Positions 34,120 through 43,633 of a DNA stretch of 64,000 nucleotides are shown piece by piece. Source of the DNA: Hoeflea_A sp965228435 (lineage in GTDB: Bacteria; Pseudomonadota; Alphaproteobacteria; Rhizobiales; Rhizobiaceae); assembly GCA_965228435.1 (NCBI GenBank), contig OZ245818.1, positions 1,240,001 to 1,304,000 on the forward strand, in the 5' to 3' direction. The notes under the pieces are model-generated. The model had not been told where the DNA came from and searched no databases. It worked only from the letters and a program-made list of their open reading frames with translations. Position numbers and translations under genes: made by a program. The stretch's first letter is position 1, and the number at the start of each line of letters is the position of its first letter.

Positions 34120-36666
34120 GTGAGCGTCGATTCTGAAACAGAAGTGATGGCCGAACTGCCGGAACCCTTTACCGGCTGGTTCGGCAAACGTGGCTGGCAG
34201 CCACGGCCACACCAGCTCGAGCTGCTGGACATGGCGCAATCGGGGCTCTCCTGCCTGCTGATTGCGCCGACCGGGGCCGGTAAAACGCTGGCTGGCTTCC
34301 TGCCGTCGCTGGTCGACCTGACTCAGGAAAGCGCGAAACGCAGGCCCGGTGCTGCACGGGCGCTGTCGCGGCGTGGCATTCACACGCTCTATGTTTCGCC
34401 ATTGAAGGCGCTGGCTGTCGATATCGAACGCAATTTGTCAAAACCGGTCGAGGAAATGGCACTGCCGTTGCGCATAGAGACCCGAACCGGTGACACGCCG
34501 CAACACAAGCGGCAGCGGCAGAAGCGCGATCCGCCGGATATTCTGCTCACGACGCCGGAACAGATTGCCCTGCTGATCGCCAGTCGCGAGGCTGAAACGC
34601 TGTTCGCCGATCTGCGCTTTGTCATTTTCGACGAGTTGCATTCGCTGGTCACGTCGAAGCGCGGCCATTTGCTCTCGCTGGGGCTGGCGCGGCTTAGAAA
34701 ACACCGCCCTGCCCTGCAGACTATCGGCCTGTCGGCGACGGTCGCCGAACCGGAGGCGCTGCAGGCCTGGCTGATGCCGCAGGCGATCGACGGAAAGCCA
34801 AAACTGTCGCAGCGCATCCAGGTCAAGGGCGGCGCCAAACCGCAGATCCGCATTCTCGAGACCGATGAACGTGTGCCCTGGTCGGGCCATTCGGCGCGCT
34901 ATGCCATGGCGGATGTTTATGCCGCCATCCGCGATCACCAGACGACCCTGCTCTTCGTCAACACGCGCAGCCAGGCGGAGCTGCTGTTCCAGGAGCTCTG
35001 GCGCATCAACGAGGACAACCTGCCGATCGCGCTGCACCATGGTTCGCTCGATGCCAGCCAGCGTCGCAAGGTGGAAGCGGCGATGGCCGACAACAAACTG
35101 CGCGCCGTTGTCGCCACATCGACCCTCGATCTTGGCATCGACTGGGGCGATGTCGACCTGGTCGTTCATATCGGCGCGCCCAAAGGGGCAAGCCGTCTGG
35201 CCCAGCGTATCGGCCGCTCCAACCACCGCATGGACGAGCCCAGCCAGGCGCTGCTGGTGCCGGCCAACCGGTTCGAGGTGATGGAGTGCCGGGCAGCGCT
35301 CGACGCCAACTACCTGGGCCACCAGGACACGCCGCCGATCGGAGATGGCACTTACGACGTGCTGGCGCAGCATGTGCTCGGTATGGCTTGCGCCGCGCCG
35401 TTCAAGGCCGATGACCTGTTTGCCGAAGTTACATCGGCAGCGCCTTATGCGTTTCTCGAACGCTCGCAATTCGACCGGGTGCTCGATTTTGTCGCCACCG
35501 GCGGTTATGCGCTGAAGACCTATGACCGCTACGCCCGCATTCGGCTGACCAAGGACGGCACGTGGCGGGTGAGCAATCCGCAGACCGCCCAGCAATACCG
35601 GCTCAACATTGGCACGATCATCGAAATGCCCGAACTCAAGGTGCGACTGACACGCCACAGCGGTCGCGGTGCCAATGTGCGCGGCGGACCGATCCTCGGC
35701 AAGATCGAGGAGATCTTTGTCGAAATGCTGTCGCCGGGCGACACCTTCCTGTTCGCCGGCAAGGTCCTGCGTTTCGAGGGCATTCGCGAGAACGAGTGTG
35801 TTGTCTCCAAAGGTGGCAGCGGGAGCCCGAAAATTCCGGCCTACGCCGGCGGCAAGTTTCCGCTGACCACCTATCTCGCCGACCAGGTACGCTCCCTCCT
35901 GGCCGAACCGGATCGATGGCGGGTCCTGCCGGACCAGGTACGGGAATGGCTGGAAGTTCAGCGGCAGAAGTCCCGACTGCCGTCGCGCGACGAGATGCTG
36001 GTGGAAACCTTCCCGCGCGGCGACCGCTTCTACATGGTCACCTATCCGTTCGAGGGCCGGCTTGCGCACCAGACCTTGGGCATGCTGCTGACCCGCCGGC
36101 TGGAACGGGAACGGGCGCGGCCGCTGGGCTTCGTCGCCACCGACTATTCCATGGCGATCTGGGGCCTGCGCGACATGGGGCTCATGATCGAGCGCGACGA
36201 ACTTTCGCTGGCGCAGCTGTTCGATGAAGACATGCTGGGCGACGACCTGGAAGCATGGCTGGCGGAATCCTGGATGTTGAAGCGGACATTTCGCTACTGT
36301 GCGATGATCTCCGGGCTGATCGAAAGTCGCTATCCCGGCAAGGAAAAAACCGGCCGACAGGTCACCGTATCGGCCGACCTGATCTACGACGTGCTGCGCA
36401 GCCACGAACCGGACCACATCCTGTTGCAGGCAACGCGTCAGGACGCGGCCGCCGGATTGCTGGATATTCGCCGGCTGAGCGATATGCTGTTGCGCATCAA
36501 GGGCCGAATCATCTTGAATCGCCTCGACCAGATTTCACCCCTTGCCGTCCCTGTCATGCTGGAGATCGGCAAGGAACCGGTGGTTGGCGAGGCGCAGGAC
36601 GACATTCTGGCCGAGGCCGCCGATGACATCATCGCCGAAGCGATGGGCGGTCACGAGGGACTGTAG
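34120..36666 (+). CDS. Ligase-associated DNA damage response DEXH-box helicase (Lhr-like)
   Basis: An 848-residue superfamily 2 helicase of the Lhr-like, ligase-associated group. Seen: Q-motif region WQPRPHQLELL, Walker A LLIAPTGAGKTLAG, Walker B VIFDELHSL (DELH), motif III GLSATVAEP, motif IV LLFVNTRSQAELLF, ALHHGSL, motif V VVATSTLDLGIDWGDVD and motif VI QRIGRSNHR. A winged-helix/Lhr C-terminal region follows. In many proteobacteria it is encoded with PdeM, an ATP-dependent ligase and an exonuclease; here only PdeM is adjacent. The start is a GTG at 34120; an ATG at 34147 is an alternative. Confidence 0.93.
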   Translation: MSVDSETEVMAELPEPFTGWFGKRGWQPRPHQLELLDMAQSGLSCLLIAPTGAGKTLAGFLPSLVDLTQESAKRRPGAARALSRRGIHTLYVSPLKALAVDIERNLSKPVEEMALPLRIETRTGDTPQHKRQRQKRDPPDILLTTPEQIALLIASREAETLFADLRFVIFDELHSLVTSKRGHLLSLGLARLRKHRPALQTIGLSATVAEPEALQAWLMPQAIDGKPKLSQRIQVKGGAKPQIRILETDERVPWSGHSARYAMADVYAAIRDHQTTLLFVNTRSQAELLFQELWRINEDNLPIALHHGSLDASQRRKVEAAMADNKLRAVVATSTLDLGIDWGDVDLVVHIGAPKGASRLAQRIGRSNHRMDEPSQALLVPANRFEVMECRAALDANYLGHQDTPPIGDGTYDVLAQHVLGMACAAPFKADDLFAEVTSAAPYAFLERSQFDRVLDFVATGGYALKTYDRYARIRLTKDGTWRVSNPQTAQQYRLNIGTIIEMPELKVRLTRHSGRGANVRGGPILGKIEEIFVEMLSPGDTFLFAGKVLRFEGIRENECVVSKGGSGSPKIPAYAGGKFPLTTYLADQVRSLLAEPDRWRVLPDQVREWLEVQRQKSRLPSRDEMLVETFPRGDRFYMVTYPFEGRLAHQTLGMLLTRRLERERARPLGFVATDYSMAIWGLRDMGLMIERDELSLAQLFDEDMLGDDLEAWLAESWMLKRTFRYCAMISGLIESRYPGKEKTGRQVTVSADLIYDVLRSHEPDHILLQATRQDAAAGLLDIRRLSDMLLRIKGRIILNRLDQISPLAVPVMLEIGKEPVVGEAQDDILAEAADDIIAEAMGGHEGL

Positions 36667-36688
36667 AGGTGCAGACAACGGAGGGGCG

Positions 36689-37420
36689 ATGAACAGGGCA
36701 GCGGCGGCACTGAAAATCGACGAGGAACCCATGGTCCAAACGGCCGAGATCGACATTGTCGGCGTAAGCGCGGTCTGCGATCCGCTTGGCGCGCTCTACC
36801 TGCCCGGCAGCGCGACGCTGATCGTGTCCGACCTGCACCTGGAAAAGGGCGCGGCTCACGCCAGGCGCGGTGCCTTTTTGCCGCCTTACGATACGGCGCT
36901 CACGCTGCGGCTTCTCGAGGTGGTTCTGGCGCGTTACAGCCCGGTGCGCGTCATCAGTCTCGGGGACAGTTTCCACGACCGGGTCGGGGCCAGCCTGCTG
37001 CCGCCCGTCTTCGAGGAAACGCTGGGCCGGCTGATGACCGGACGCGAGTGGTTCTGGATTGCCGGCAATCACGACCCGGACAAGCCGGGTGACCTCGACG
37101 GCCACAGCGTTCAGGAGCTTTATTTCGACGGCCTGCAGTTTCGTCACGAACCGAGCGAAGACCGAGCGGCGGCACACGGCGAAATCGCCGGCCACCTGCA
37201 TCCGGCGGCGCGGGTCGTTCGCCGCAGCAAGGGGGTGCGCCGGCCCTGCTTCGCCACCGATGGGCGGCGCCTGATCCTGCCATCCTTCGGTGTCATGACC
37301 GGGGGCCTCAACCTGCGCAACCAGGCTTTCGACCGTTTGTTCGACTGGTCGCAGATGACGGCACACCTGCTCGGCCGCGAGCGCATCTATTCCGTTCCGT
37401 TCAACCGACTGGTCGGCTGA
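36689..37420 (+). CDS. pdeM: Ligase-associated DNA damage response endonuclease PdeM
   Basis: A 243-residue calcineurin-like metallophosphoesterase. All metal-site motifs are present: SDLHLEKG, GDSFHDR, AGNHDPD and GHLHPAARV. The end (LPSFGVMTGGLNLRN) is typical of PdeM. GGAGGGG lies 2 bases before the ATG at 36689, and the gene starts 22 bases after the helicase stop, so both act together in repair of DNA ends or nicks. The frame is open further upstream inside the helicase gene but without similarity. The next gene starts 4 bases after the stop. Confidence 0.92.
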   Translation: MNRAAAALKIDEEPMVQTAEIDIVGVSAVCDPLGALYLPGSATLIVSDLHLEKGAAHARRGAFLPPYDTALTLRLLEVVLARYSPVRVISLGDSFHDRVGASLLPPVFEETLGRLMTGREWFWIAGNHDPDKPGDLDGHSVQELYFDGLQFRHEPSEDRAAAHGEIAGHLHPAARVVRRSKGVRRPCFATDGRRLILPSFGVMTGGLNLRNQAFDRLFDWSQMTAHLLGRERIYSVPFNRLVG

Positions 37421-37424
37421 ACCG

Positions 37425-38765
37425 ATGGGCCTGCACCGGCAATTGCTGCAACGCCAGGCCGATGGCCGGCCGCTGCGTGTCGGCGTGATCGGTGCGGGCA
37501 AGTTCGGCACCATGTTCCTGTCTCAGGCGGTGCGTTTGCCGGGTGTTCATGTGGTCGGCATTGCCGACCTTTCACCCGACATGGCCCGTTCCAATCTGGC
37601 ACTGGCCGGCTGGCAGGCAGAACAATCCGCCGCTGTTTCGCTGGAAGCCGCCGGCATGAGCGGCACAACCCATATCGGTGACGATGCGGATGCGCTGATA
37701 GCCCATCCAGGCGTGGATATTGTTGTCGAATGCACCGGCAACCCGGTGGCCGCGGTCGACCACCTGCTCGCTACCTTCGCTGCAGGCAAACATGCGATCA
37801 GCGCCACGGTCGAGGCCGATGCCGTCTGTGGCGCTGTACTTGCATCAAAGGCGCGACAGGCCGGCGTCATCTATTCGATGGCCTACGGCGATCAACCGGC
37901 CATGGTCTGCGAGCTGGTCGACTGGGCGCGCACCTGCGGCTTTTCGGTCGCAGCGGCCGGACGTGGCCACAAATGGAGGCCTGAGTACCGGTTTTCGACG
38001 CCCGACACGGTCTGGGACCATTGGGGCGTCAGCCGCGAACAGGCCGAGCGCGGCCGGCTCAACCCGAAAATGTTCAACTCTTTCCTCGACGGCAGCAAGC
38101 CGGCGATCGAATCGACGGCAATCGCCAATGCCTGCGGGCTCGACGTGCCGAGCGAGGGGCTGCTTTATCCGGCCGGGTCCATCGACGACATCCCGGCGCT
38201 GATGCGGCCGCAAGGCGAAGGCGGCGTTCTTGAAAAAGCCGGGATGGTGGAGGTCATCAATTCACTGCGGCCGGACGGCAGCGCCATCGACCAGGATATC
38301 CGCATGGGCGTGTGGGTCTGTGTCGAGGCGGTGACGGACTACCAGCAGGCCTGCTTTAACGAATACAAGGTGGTGACCGACGCCAGCGGCCGCTACATGG
38401 CGATGGCCAAACGCTGGCACCTGATCGGCCTCGAACTCGGCCTGTCCGTCGCCAATGTCGGCCTGCGCGGCGAAGCCACCGGCACGGCCGCCGGCTTCCG
38501 CGCCGACACCGTCGCCGTCGCCAAGCGCGACCTCGCCGCCGGCGAAATCCTCGACGGTGAAGGCGGTTATTGCGTCGCCGGCCAGCTGCGACCGGCCGGG
38601 GCAAGTGTGACGATGGGTGCGTTGCCGCTGGGCCTGACCGGCCAAGTGAAGCTGCGCCGGGCGGTTAAGCGCGACACGATTCTGACCTATGACGATGTGG
38701 TGCTGGATGAGGAGTTGGCGATCGTCGGATTGCGGCGGCAGCAGGAGAGCTGGTTGCGGGTGTGA
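37425..38765 (+). CDS. NAD(P)-dependent oxidoreductase with C-terminal SAF domain (homoserine dehydrogenase-like)
   Basis: A 446-residue protein. The N-terminal Rossmann fold carries LRVGVIGAGKFGTMFLSQA, and VECTGNPVAAVDHLLATF follows as in homoserine dehydrogenase-like proteins. The C-terminus is a SAF domain (TVAVAKRDLAAGEILDGEGGYCVAGQLRPA), the fold that also occurs in antifreeze-like and FlgA proteins, which is why such proteins are often misnamed FlgA. In other bacteria relatives act on branched or sugar-derived acids. No partner gene for such a pathway is adjacent. The start 4 bases after pdeM suggests shared transcription. Confidence 0.82.
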   Translation: MGLHRQLLQRQADGRPLRVGVIGAGKFGTMFLSQAVRLPGVHVVGIADLSPDMARSNLALAGWQAEQSAAVSLEAAGMSGTTHIGDDADALIAHPGVDIVVECTGNPVAAVDHLLATFAAGKHAISATVEADAVCGAVLASKARQAGVIYSMAYGDQPAMVCELVDWARTCGFSVAAAGRGHKWRPEYRFSTPDTVWDHWGVSREQAERGRLNPKMFNSFLDGSKPAIESTAIANACGLDVPSEGLLYPAGSIDDIPALMRPQGEGGVLEKAGMVEVINSLRPDGSAIDQDIRMGVWVCVEAVTDYQQACFNEYKVVTDASGRYMAMAKRWHLIGLELGLSVANVGLRGEATGTAAGFRADTVAVAKRDLAAGEILDGEGGYCVAGQLRPAGASVTMGALPLGLTGQVKLRRAVKRDTILTYDDVVLDEELAIVGLRRQQESWLRV

Positions 38766-38993
38766 CAGCCGGTAGACTGGCTCCCTTGGCAAGATGCGGC
38801 GGCAGGCGGAGCGTGCGAAGCCATGTTCCAAAGGGCTGCAACAGAAGCAATTTGCGCCGTCGGCGGCAAGGTCTGATGGCGTATTTTGCAGGCAAAGCCA
38901 GATCGCACATAGTCCCTGAGTCTTTGCAAACATAGGTTGATATTTTATTCGCTTGGTGAATATGCGTGCATTTCACGATGTCCGTTTTCCCGA

Positions 38994-39425
38994 ATGAAGG
39001 CGATGAAATTGCGTGCGCTATCTCTGATTTTGATGCTGGTTGTTGCTTTGTCCGGATGCACAACAACCGGTGATGTTGACCCAGCCGATCTTGATCCAGG
39101 GCCAAGGCCCACCAACACCAATCAAAAAGTACATGCCTATCTGAAAAACGAGATCAGGAATTCAGACAAGTTTACTGATGTCGATATCTCCGAACCGAAA
39201 CTGGGAAACCGTTGGGTCGGCCTTTTGACATCGGGGCCCGGCCCGAAGGGCAGTGTCCCAAGTTGGTATGTGTGCGTGAACTGGAAAGAAAAGCAGTGGC
39301 CGTTTGGCCCCACCGAGAAGGGCCCTGCCGTTGTTTGGTTCAAGGACAATGCCGTTTTCTACGGGAGCCATGTTTACAATACCGATTTCGGCACTTTTGA
39401 CTGCAAAAGGCGGCGTAGTAGCTGA
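38994..39425 (+). CDS. Small predicted lipoprotein
   Basis: A 143-residue predicted lipoprotein that I do not recognise. The N-terminus MKAMKLRALSLILMLVVALSGC ends in a clear lipobox (ALSGC, lipidated Cys22), followed by a Thr/Asp/Pro-rich linker. The folded part has WVGLLTSGPGPKGSVPSWYVCVNW and AVVWFKDNAVFYGSHVYNTDFGTFDC, a beta-rich pattern with two cysteines that could pair. It ends with a basic tail. The frame is open from 38937, but the lipoprotein signal fixes the start at 38994 or 39003. It likely sits in the envelope. Confidence 0.72.
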   Translation: MKAMKLRALSLILMLVVALSGCTTTGDVDPADLDPGPRPTNTNQKVHAYLKNEIRNSDKFTDVDISEPKLGNRWVGLLTSGPGPKGSVPSWYVCVNWKEKQWPFGPTEKGPAVVWFKDNAVFYGSHVYNTDFGTFDCKRRRSS

Positions 39426-39693
39426 TCTGATTTCGCTGGCGACGGCAGATGGCTTTCAGCGTCGCCCCTTCGTCAGATTTGGGGTGGCTTGAGTGTAAGG
39501 GCTCTCTGCCCCCACTGGGAGCGGCGAATTGAAGAACTTAAGGCGACAGAACTGAGCCCGTCATATGACCGAACAGTGGCTCAGCATCGAAAACATCTTC
39601 GGCATCTCACCGACGCTTGGGATGGTGGCACTTGCAATCGACTGCCGAACGGAGGTCGCTGCATTTCTCCGCCGACCTCTTAAGGAGGTGGCC

Positions 39694-39831
39694 ATGTTTT
39701 ATCATCGACCCGTAGAGGAGAAAATGAAGATCCTGGCATATGCGGGCTTCATGTGGTTCATCTATGTATTTCTGATTTCGATGACCCTCGTCAGCGTAAA
39801 GTTGCTTTTAGAAGGGCCCGTCGGACTATGA
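39694..39831 (+). CDS. Small single-span membrane protein
   Basis: A 45-residue candidate: MFYHRPVEEKMKILAYAGF followed by a strong membrane helix (MWFIYVFLISMTLVSVKLL) and a short tail. The evidence for translation is an ideal Shine-Dalgarno, AAGGAGG at 39682-39688, 5 bases before the ATG. The frame is open from an ATG at 39565, which has no ribosome site. The basic/acidic N-terminus and hydrophobic helix suggest an inner-membrane protein. No family was recognised, and codon evidence is thin at this length. Confidence 0.5.
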   Translation: MFYHRPVEEKMKILAYAGFMWFIYVFLISMTLVSVKLLLEGPVGL

Positions 39832-39956
39832 AGCTGCTCGCAGCACCGCCGCTCGACGACCATGTCCTGTCAGTGCGTTTTGCAGACGGAGAGGTCTGCT
39901 AAGTCAGATGGAAAGCCAACAGGTTTTGTATCAACCCCCAGACGAATGGAGGATCT

Positions 39957-41129
39957 ATGAGCAAACCACGCCACAACCGGCCTCAGGCATCCCGACGCGG
40001 CCTGTTAAAAGCGGGCATGGCGGTCGCGGCAGTTTCTGCGCTCGGGAATTCCGGAACCGCCGAAGCGGAGGAAGTCAGGATGGCTTCGCAGGGTCAGAGT
40101 GCTTCCTTGGTCCGCCAGAACGTCAAGAGCCTGTCGGATCGGCAAAAGAGCGCTCTGGTGGAGGCCATCCACCGGCTTAAGCGCACCCAGTCGCCGATCG
40201 ATCCGACGCTGAACTATTACGATCAGTTTGTTCGGTTCCACCAGTTGGCGCTGTTGCGGTCGCGGCTGGAACTGGGCCATAGCGTCGCCCATCAATCCCC
40301 GGCATTCCTGCCCTGGCATCGAAAATTGATCCTGATGTTCGAGCAGGCGGTCCGCGATACCACGGGCGATGCGACCTTTACCGTGCCCTATTGGGACTGG
40401 ACCGATCGATCGAGCCTTGATGTGGTCTTCGACGACGACTTCATGGGACCCGCCGAGGGCGATCCGGAGCAAAATTACGCTATCCTGTCGGGACCGTTTC
40501 GGCGTGGCACATTCGCGATGAACCTGACCGCCAGCGCCTACGGGCACAACGATTTCCAATCCCGTTGCCCGTTTCCGTATTTGACCCGCGGCGAAAAAGG
40601 CAGCATTCCGTTGCCGACGGCTGCGGATGTCGCAGCGCTCCTCGAGGTCGATGTTTACGATTCGCCGCCATACGATGCGACCGCGGATATCCACAAGAGC
40701 TTTCGCAATTACCTGCTCGGGGCTCCCGACCCCACGGCTTCTCCCTCATCGCTGCAGGGGATGTCACGTTTGCACCGGTTGCCCCATTTGTGGGTCGGCG
40801 GGCAGTGGGATGCGACTGTCTATAGCGAAGCATTCAAACCGAGCACGACGACCTTCGTGGGGACGATGACGGCGATCGATTGCTCGCCCAATGATCCAGT
40901 CTTTTGGTTGCATCACTGCAATATCGATCGACTTTGGGCCACCTGGGAGACAATCTACGGCATTTCCTACGAACCGACCTCCGGCGCGAACCAGGGTTGG
41001 AACATCGATGACGAACTCTATCCGTACGTTGAATACCGCGACAGCCCGGAGATACGTCGAGACGGACTTTCAAATCGATCAATGCTCGACTTCACGCGGC
41101 TTGGATACACCTACGAGGACTTGACCTGA
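39957..41129 (+). CDS. Tat-exported tyrosinase (type 3 copper oxidase)
   Basis: A 390-residue type 3 copper protein that would oxidise monophenols or diphenols to quinones. The N-terminus MSKPRHNRPQASRRGLLKAG carries a twin-arginine signal, so export of the folded enzyme is likely. Copper A ligands are H95 (FVRFHQLALL), H112 (SVAHQSPAFLPW) and H121 (LPWHRKLILMFE). Copper B ligands are H273 and H277 (LHRLPHLWVGG) and H320 (DPVFWLHHCNIDRLW). No caddie-type chaperone gene lies beside it; a Tat-exported chaperone would be expected for copper loading in some systems. GGAGGATCT precedes the ATG. Confidence 0.94.
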   Translation: MSKPRHNRPQASRRGLLKAGMAVAAVSALGNSGTAEAEEVRMASQGQSASLVRQNVKSLSDRQKSALVEAIHRLKRTQSPIDPTLNYYDQFVRFHQLALLRSRLELGHSVAHQSPAFLPWHRKLILMFEQAVRDTTGDATFTVPYWDWTDRSSLDVVFDDDFMGPAEGDPEQNYAILSGPFRRGTFAMNLTASAYGHNDFQSRCPFPYLTRGEKGSIPLPTAADVAALLEVDVYDSPPYDATADIHKSFRNYLLGAPDPTASPSSLQGMSRLHRLPHLWVGGQWDATVYSEAFKPSTTTFVGTMTAIDCSPNDPVFWLHHCNIDRLWATWETIYGISYEPTSGANQGWNIDDELYPYVEYRDSPEIRRDGLSNRSMLDFTRLGYTYEDLT

Positions 41130-41188
41130 TATCGCCTAACTCGAAGGCCGCATCCGTCATCACTGAGACCTGGCCGGCGGCACTAGAG

Positions 41189-42094
41189 TTAAGGCCCCGT
41201 CAGACTGTCGAGCATCCCGCGGAAGATACGAGCCATGTTGCGTGCGTCCGGCGTCAGGGCATTGACGTCGCGGGCGGTGACCGAAAGGGTCATGAACATG
41301 CGGGTGCCGGAGACCGGGACGAAGCGCAGATCGCCGCGACTCACCTCGTCATGTACGTCTATGGGCGTCAGCAGGCTGGCGCCGGCGCCCTGCATCACCA
41401 AGGCCTTGATGGCAGTGATCGAATTCGTGGTGACCATGCTGGCCATTTCCTGACCGCTTCGTGCGAGCATCGCGTTGACGATCGGGCCAACAGTTAGCGT
41501 ATCGTCAGCGAGCACCAGTGGATGCCGGAGCAGATCCCTGAAACCAATCTGCTTTTCTCCGGCCAGTGGATGACCAGGCGCCATCACCGCACCGAGGTCG
41601 AACCGGGCATCGTGCATGATCTGCAGGCCGGCATCACGCGGCGCGTTGAAGGCCACCGCCAGGTCGATATCGCCGTCCATCAACCGGTCGGTCAGGTCGG
41701 TCGTACCGCCGACAAGGGCACGCAGTGAAGCGTCGGCCTTGGTCGTGCGCAATTCGCTAAAGGCGCGCGGCAGGAAGTCCGAGGCAAGGCATTCCATGAC
41801 GCCTATTTTGACAAAGCCGCCGCCGCGGCCCTTCAACTGATTGACGGCCGATCCAGCGGCCCGATTGTCCAGCTGCCATCGGCGGATGAGATCGACCAGA
41901 AGCTGGCCGGATTCCGTCAGCCGCATCCCGCGTGGCAGCCGCTCGAACAGCGGCGTGCCGTATTCTGCTTCCAGGTTGAGGATCTGTCGGTTGACCGCCG
42001 ATGGCGCGGCATTCATGTGTTCAGCCGCATTGCGGATCGAGCCGAAGCGCGCGACCATCTCCAGCGCCCTCGCACCTTGCGTCATCAATGGCAT
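41189..42094 (-). CDS. LysR-family transcriptional regulator
   Basis: A 301-residue LysR-type regulator. The N-terminal winged helix is ALEMVARFGSIRNAAEHMNAAPSAVNRQILNLEAEYGTPLFERLPRGMRLTESG; the rest forms the periplasmic-binding-like effector domain. Position on the minus strand, downstream of the amidohydrolase and BMP genes, suggests that it controls them; an autoregulatory promoter may lie in the 111-base gap 42095-42205. The effector is unknown. It is convergent with the tyrosinase gene. Confidence 0.93.
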   Translation of the reverse strand: MPLMTQGARALEMVARFGSIRNAAEHMNAAPSAVNRQILNLEAEYGTPLFERLPRGMRLTESGQLLVDLIRRWQLDNRAAGSAVNQLKGRGGGFVKIGVMECLASDFLPRAFSELRTTKADASLRALVGGTTDLTDRLMDGDIDLAVAFNAPRDAGLQIMHDARFDLGAVMAPGHPLAGEKQIGFRDLLRHPLVLADDTLTVGPIVNAMLARSGQEMASMVTTNSITAIKALVMQGAGASLLTPIDVHDEVSRGDLRFVPVSGTRMFMTLSVTARDVNALTPDARNMARIFRGMLDSLTGP

Positions 42095-42205
42095 CGCCGG
42101 CCTCCATCACACTGTTCGCGTTTTTCGCACAGGATGGGGCCGATTATGCGCATTCAGCGATGGCGTTTCCAGACCAGGTCCAATCGACACTCGAGATTGT
42201 TGCGC

Positions 42206-43534
42206 CTAGCCAAGGCTGCGCTTGCGCAGCGCATGGGCCTTTTCGCGGAATTTTGCGCGGATCTCGGCCTCGTCGACCCCCGTCATGACACCGTCCTTGA
42301 CCAGGTGCTTGCCGCCGGCAATCGTGTGCTTCACATCATCGGCGCGGCTCGAATAGACCAGCGTCGACGCGACATCGTAGACCGGCAGTGTGTGCGCCTT
42401 GTCGAGATCGACGACAATCACGTCGGCGGCCATGCCCGGTTTCAACTGGCCGGTTTCGGGCCGGTTCATGGCCTTGGCGCCGGTGGCGGTTGCCATCTCC
42501 AGGATCTCGTTGGTCTTGAGGAATTCGGCGTCCGCGTTTCGCTCCTTGTGGGTAATGCCCGCAAACTTCATTTCCTGGAACATGTCCAACGTGTTGTGGC
42601 TGGCAGGCCCGTCCGTTGCCAGACCGACGGTCACGCCATGCTCCTGTACACATTTGAGCGGCAGGACACCGGAAGCGAGCTTGGCGTTGCAGCAAGGACA
42701 ATGGGCGATCTTCGTCTCGGTCTCGGCCATCAACCGGATGTCGGTCTCATCGAGCTGGGTGCAATGGGCCGCGGTGACATCGGATTTCAGGAAATCGATC
42801 GAATGGAGCCAGCGCACAGCTGACGTGCCGTAATGCTCGGCGACATACTCCATCTCCTGCGGGTTCTCGGCCAGGTGAATGTGGATCGGCACTTCGTGGG
42901 CATCGGCCACCTCGCGCACCAGCCGGAACATCTCCTCGCCGCAGGAATAGATGGCGTGCGGCGACAGTCCGATCTGCAGCATACCGTCAAGGCTGTTGTG
43001 ATGTTGCGCCACCAGGTCGCCGAAATTGTGCAGCGTGGTCCACGACCAGTCGGTGATCGACTCGTAGAGGCCGCGATCGGCAAACCCGTAGCCCAAGGTC
43101 GCACGCAGCGGAATCTCGCGGATTGCCTCCAGTTGCGGCTCAACCGCATAAGCGTCGAAATGCTCGTTGAAAGTGGTCACGCCCGACTTTGCCATTTCCA
43201 CCAGGCCGTTCAGGCTCGCCCAGTACAGGGTTTCCGGATCGAAATTGCGCTTAAGCAGCCACATCGTCGACAGCCATTCGAACAGTCTCACATCTTCAAG
43301 CAGCCCTCGCAGCAGCAGATTGGAAGCGATATGCGTGTGGCTGTCACAGAAGCCGGGCATGACGGCACAGTTCGAGGCATCGATGACCTCCACCGCACCC
43401 TGCGCATCGATCTTTCCCGCTTCACCGACCGACTGAATGAGGCCTCCCTTTATCGTCACCACACCGGCGTCGATTGGCTCGCCACCGCCCATGGGCAGCA
43501 CGGTTCCGTTGATGATGGCAATGTCCGCGGTCAT
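42206..43534 (-). CDS. Amidohydrolase, Atz/Trz-MTA/SAH deaminase family
   Basis: A 442-residue zinc-type amidohydrolase of the deaminase group that includes 8-oxoguanine, S-adenosylhomocysteine and triazine deaminases. Seen: GFCDSHTHIASNLLLRG (HxH), IHIHLAENPQEM (histidine and glutamate), AAHCTQLDETDI (histidine) and LATDGPASHNTLDM (catalytic aspartate). The start MTADIAIINGTVLPM at 43534 follows AAGGA; in-frame upstream codons add no similarity. It lies between a purine-type BMP binding protein and a LysR gene, all on the minus strand. A purine or purine-like aminated heterocycle is the likely substrate, by inference. Confidence 0.88.
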   Translation of the reverse strand: MTADIAIINGTVLPMGGGEPIDAGVVTIKGGLIQSVGEAGKIDAQGAVEVIDASNCAVMPGFCDSHTHIASNLLLRGLLEDVRLFEWLSTMWLLKRNFDPETLYWASLNGLVEMAKSGVTTFNEHFDAYAVEPQLEAIREIPLRATLGYGFADRGLYESITDWSWTTLHNFGDLVAQHHNSLDGMLQIGLSPHAIYSCGEEMFRLVREVADAHEVPIHIHLAENPQEMEYVAEHYGTSAVRWLHSIDFLKSDVTAAHCTQLDETDIRLMAETETKIAHCPCCNAKLASGVLPLKCVQEHGVTVGLATDGPASHNTLDMFQEMKFAGITHKERNADAEFLKTNEILEMATATGAKAMNRPETGQLKPGMAADVIVVDLDKAHTLPVYDVASTLVYSSRADDVKHTIAGGKHLVKDGVMTGVDEAEIRAKFREKAHALRKRSLG

Positions 43535-43633
43535 GATCACGTGTCCTTGTTGCGGCTCACAGGCCGAGCGGTCCCGATCTGTCGCCCAGTGGGCGACAGA
43601 CGGAGCCTTGGGAGTCAAAATGTGCTGCGGTCG

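Noticed and set aside
39489..39683. A 64-codon plus-strand frame before the small membrane protein
   Set aside because: No ribosome site, no recognisable composition or motif, and it runs up to the much better Shine-Dalgarno of the 45-residue frame.
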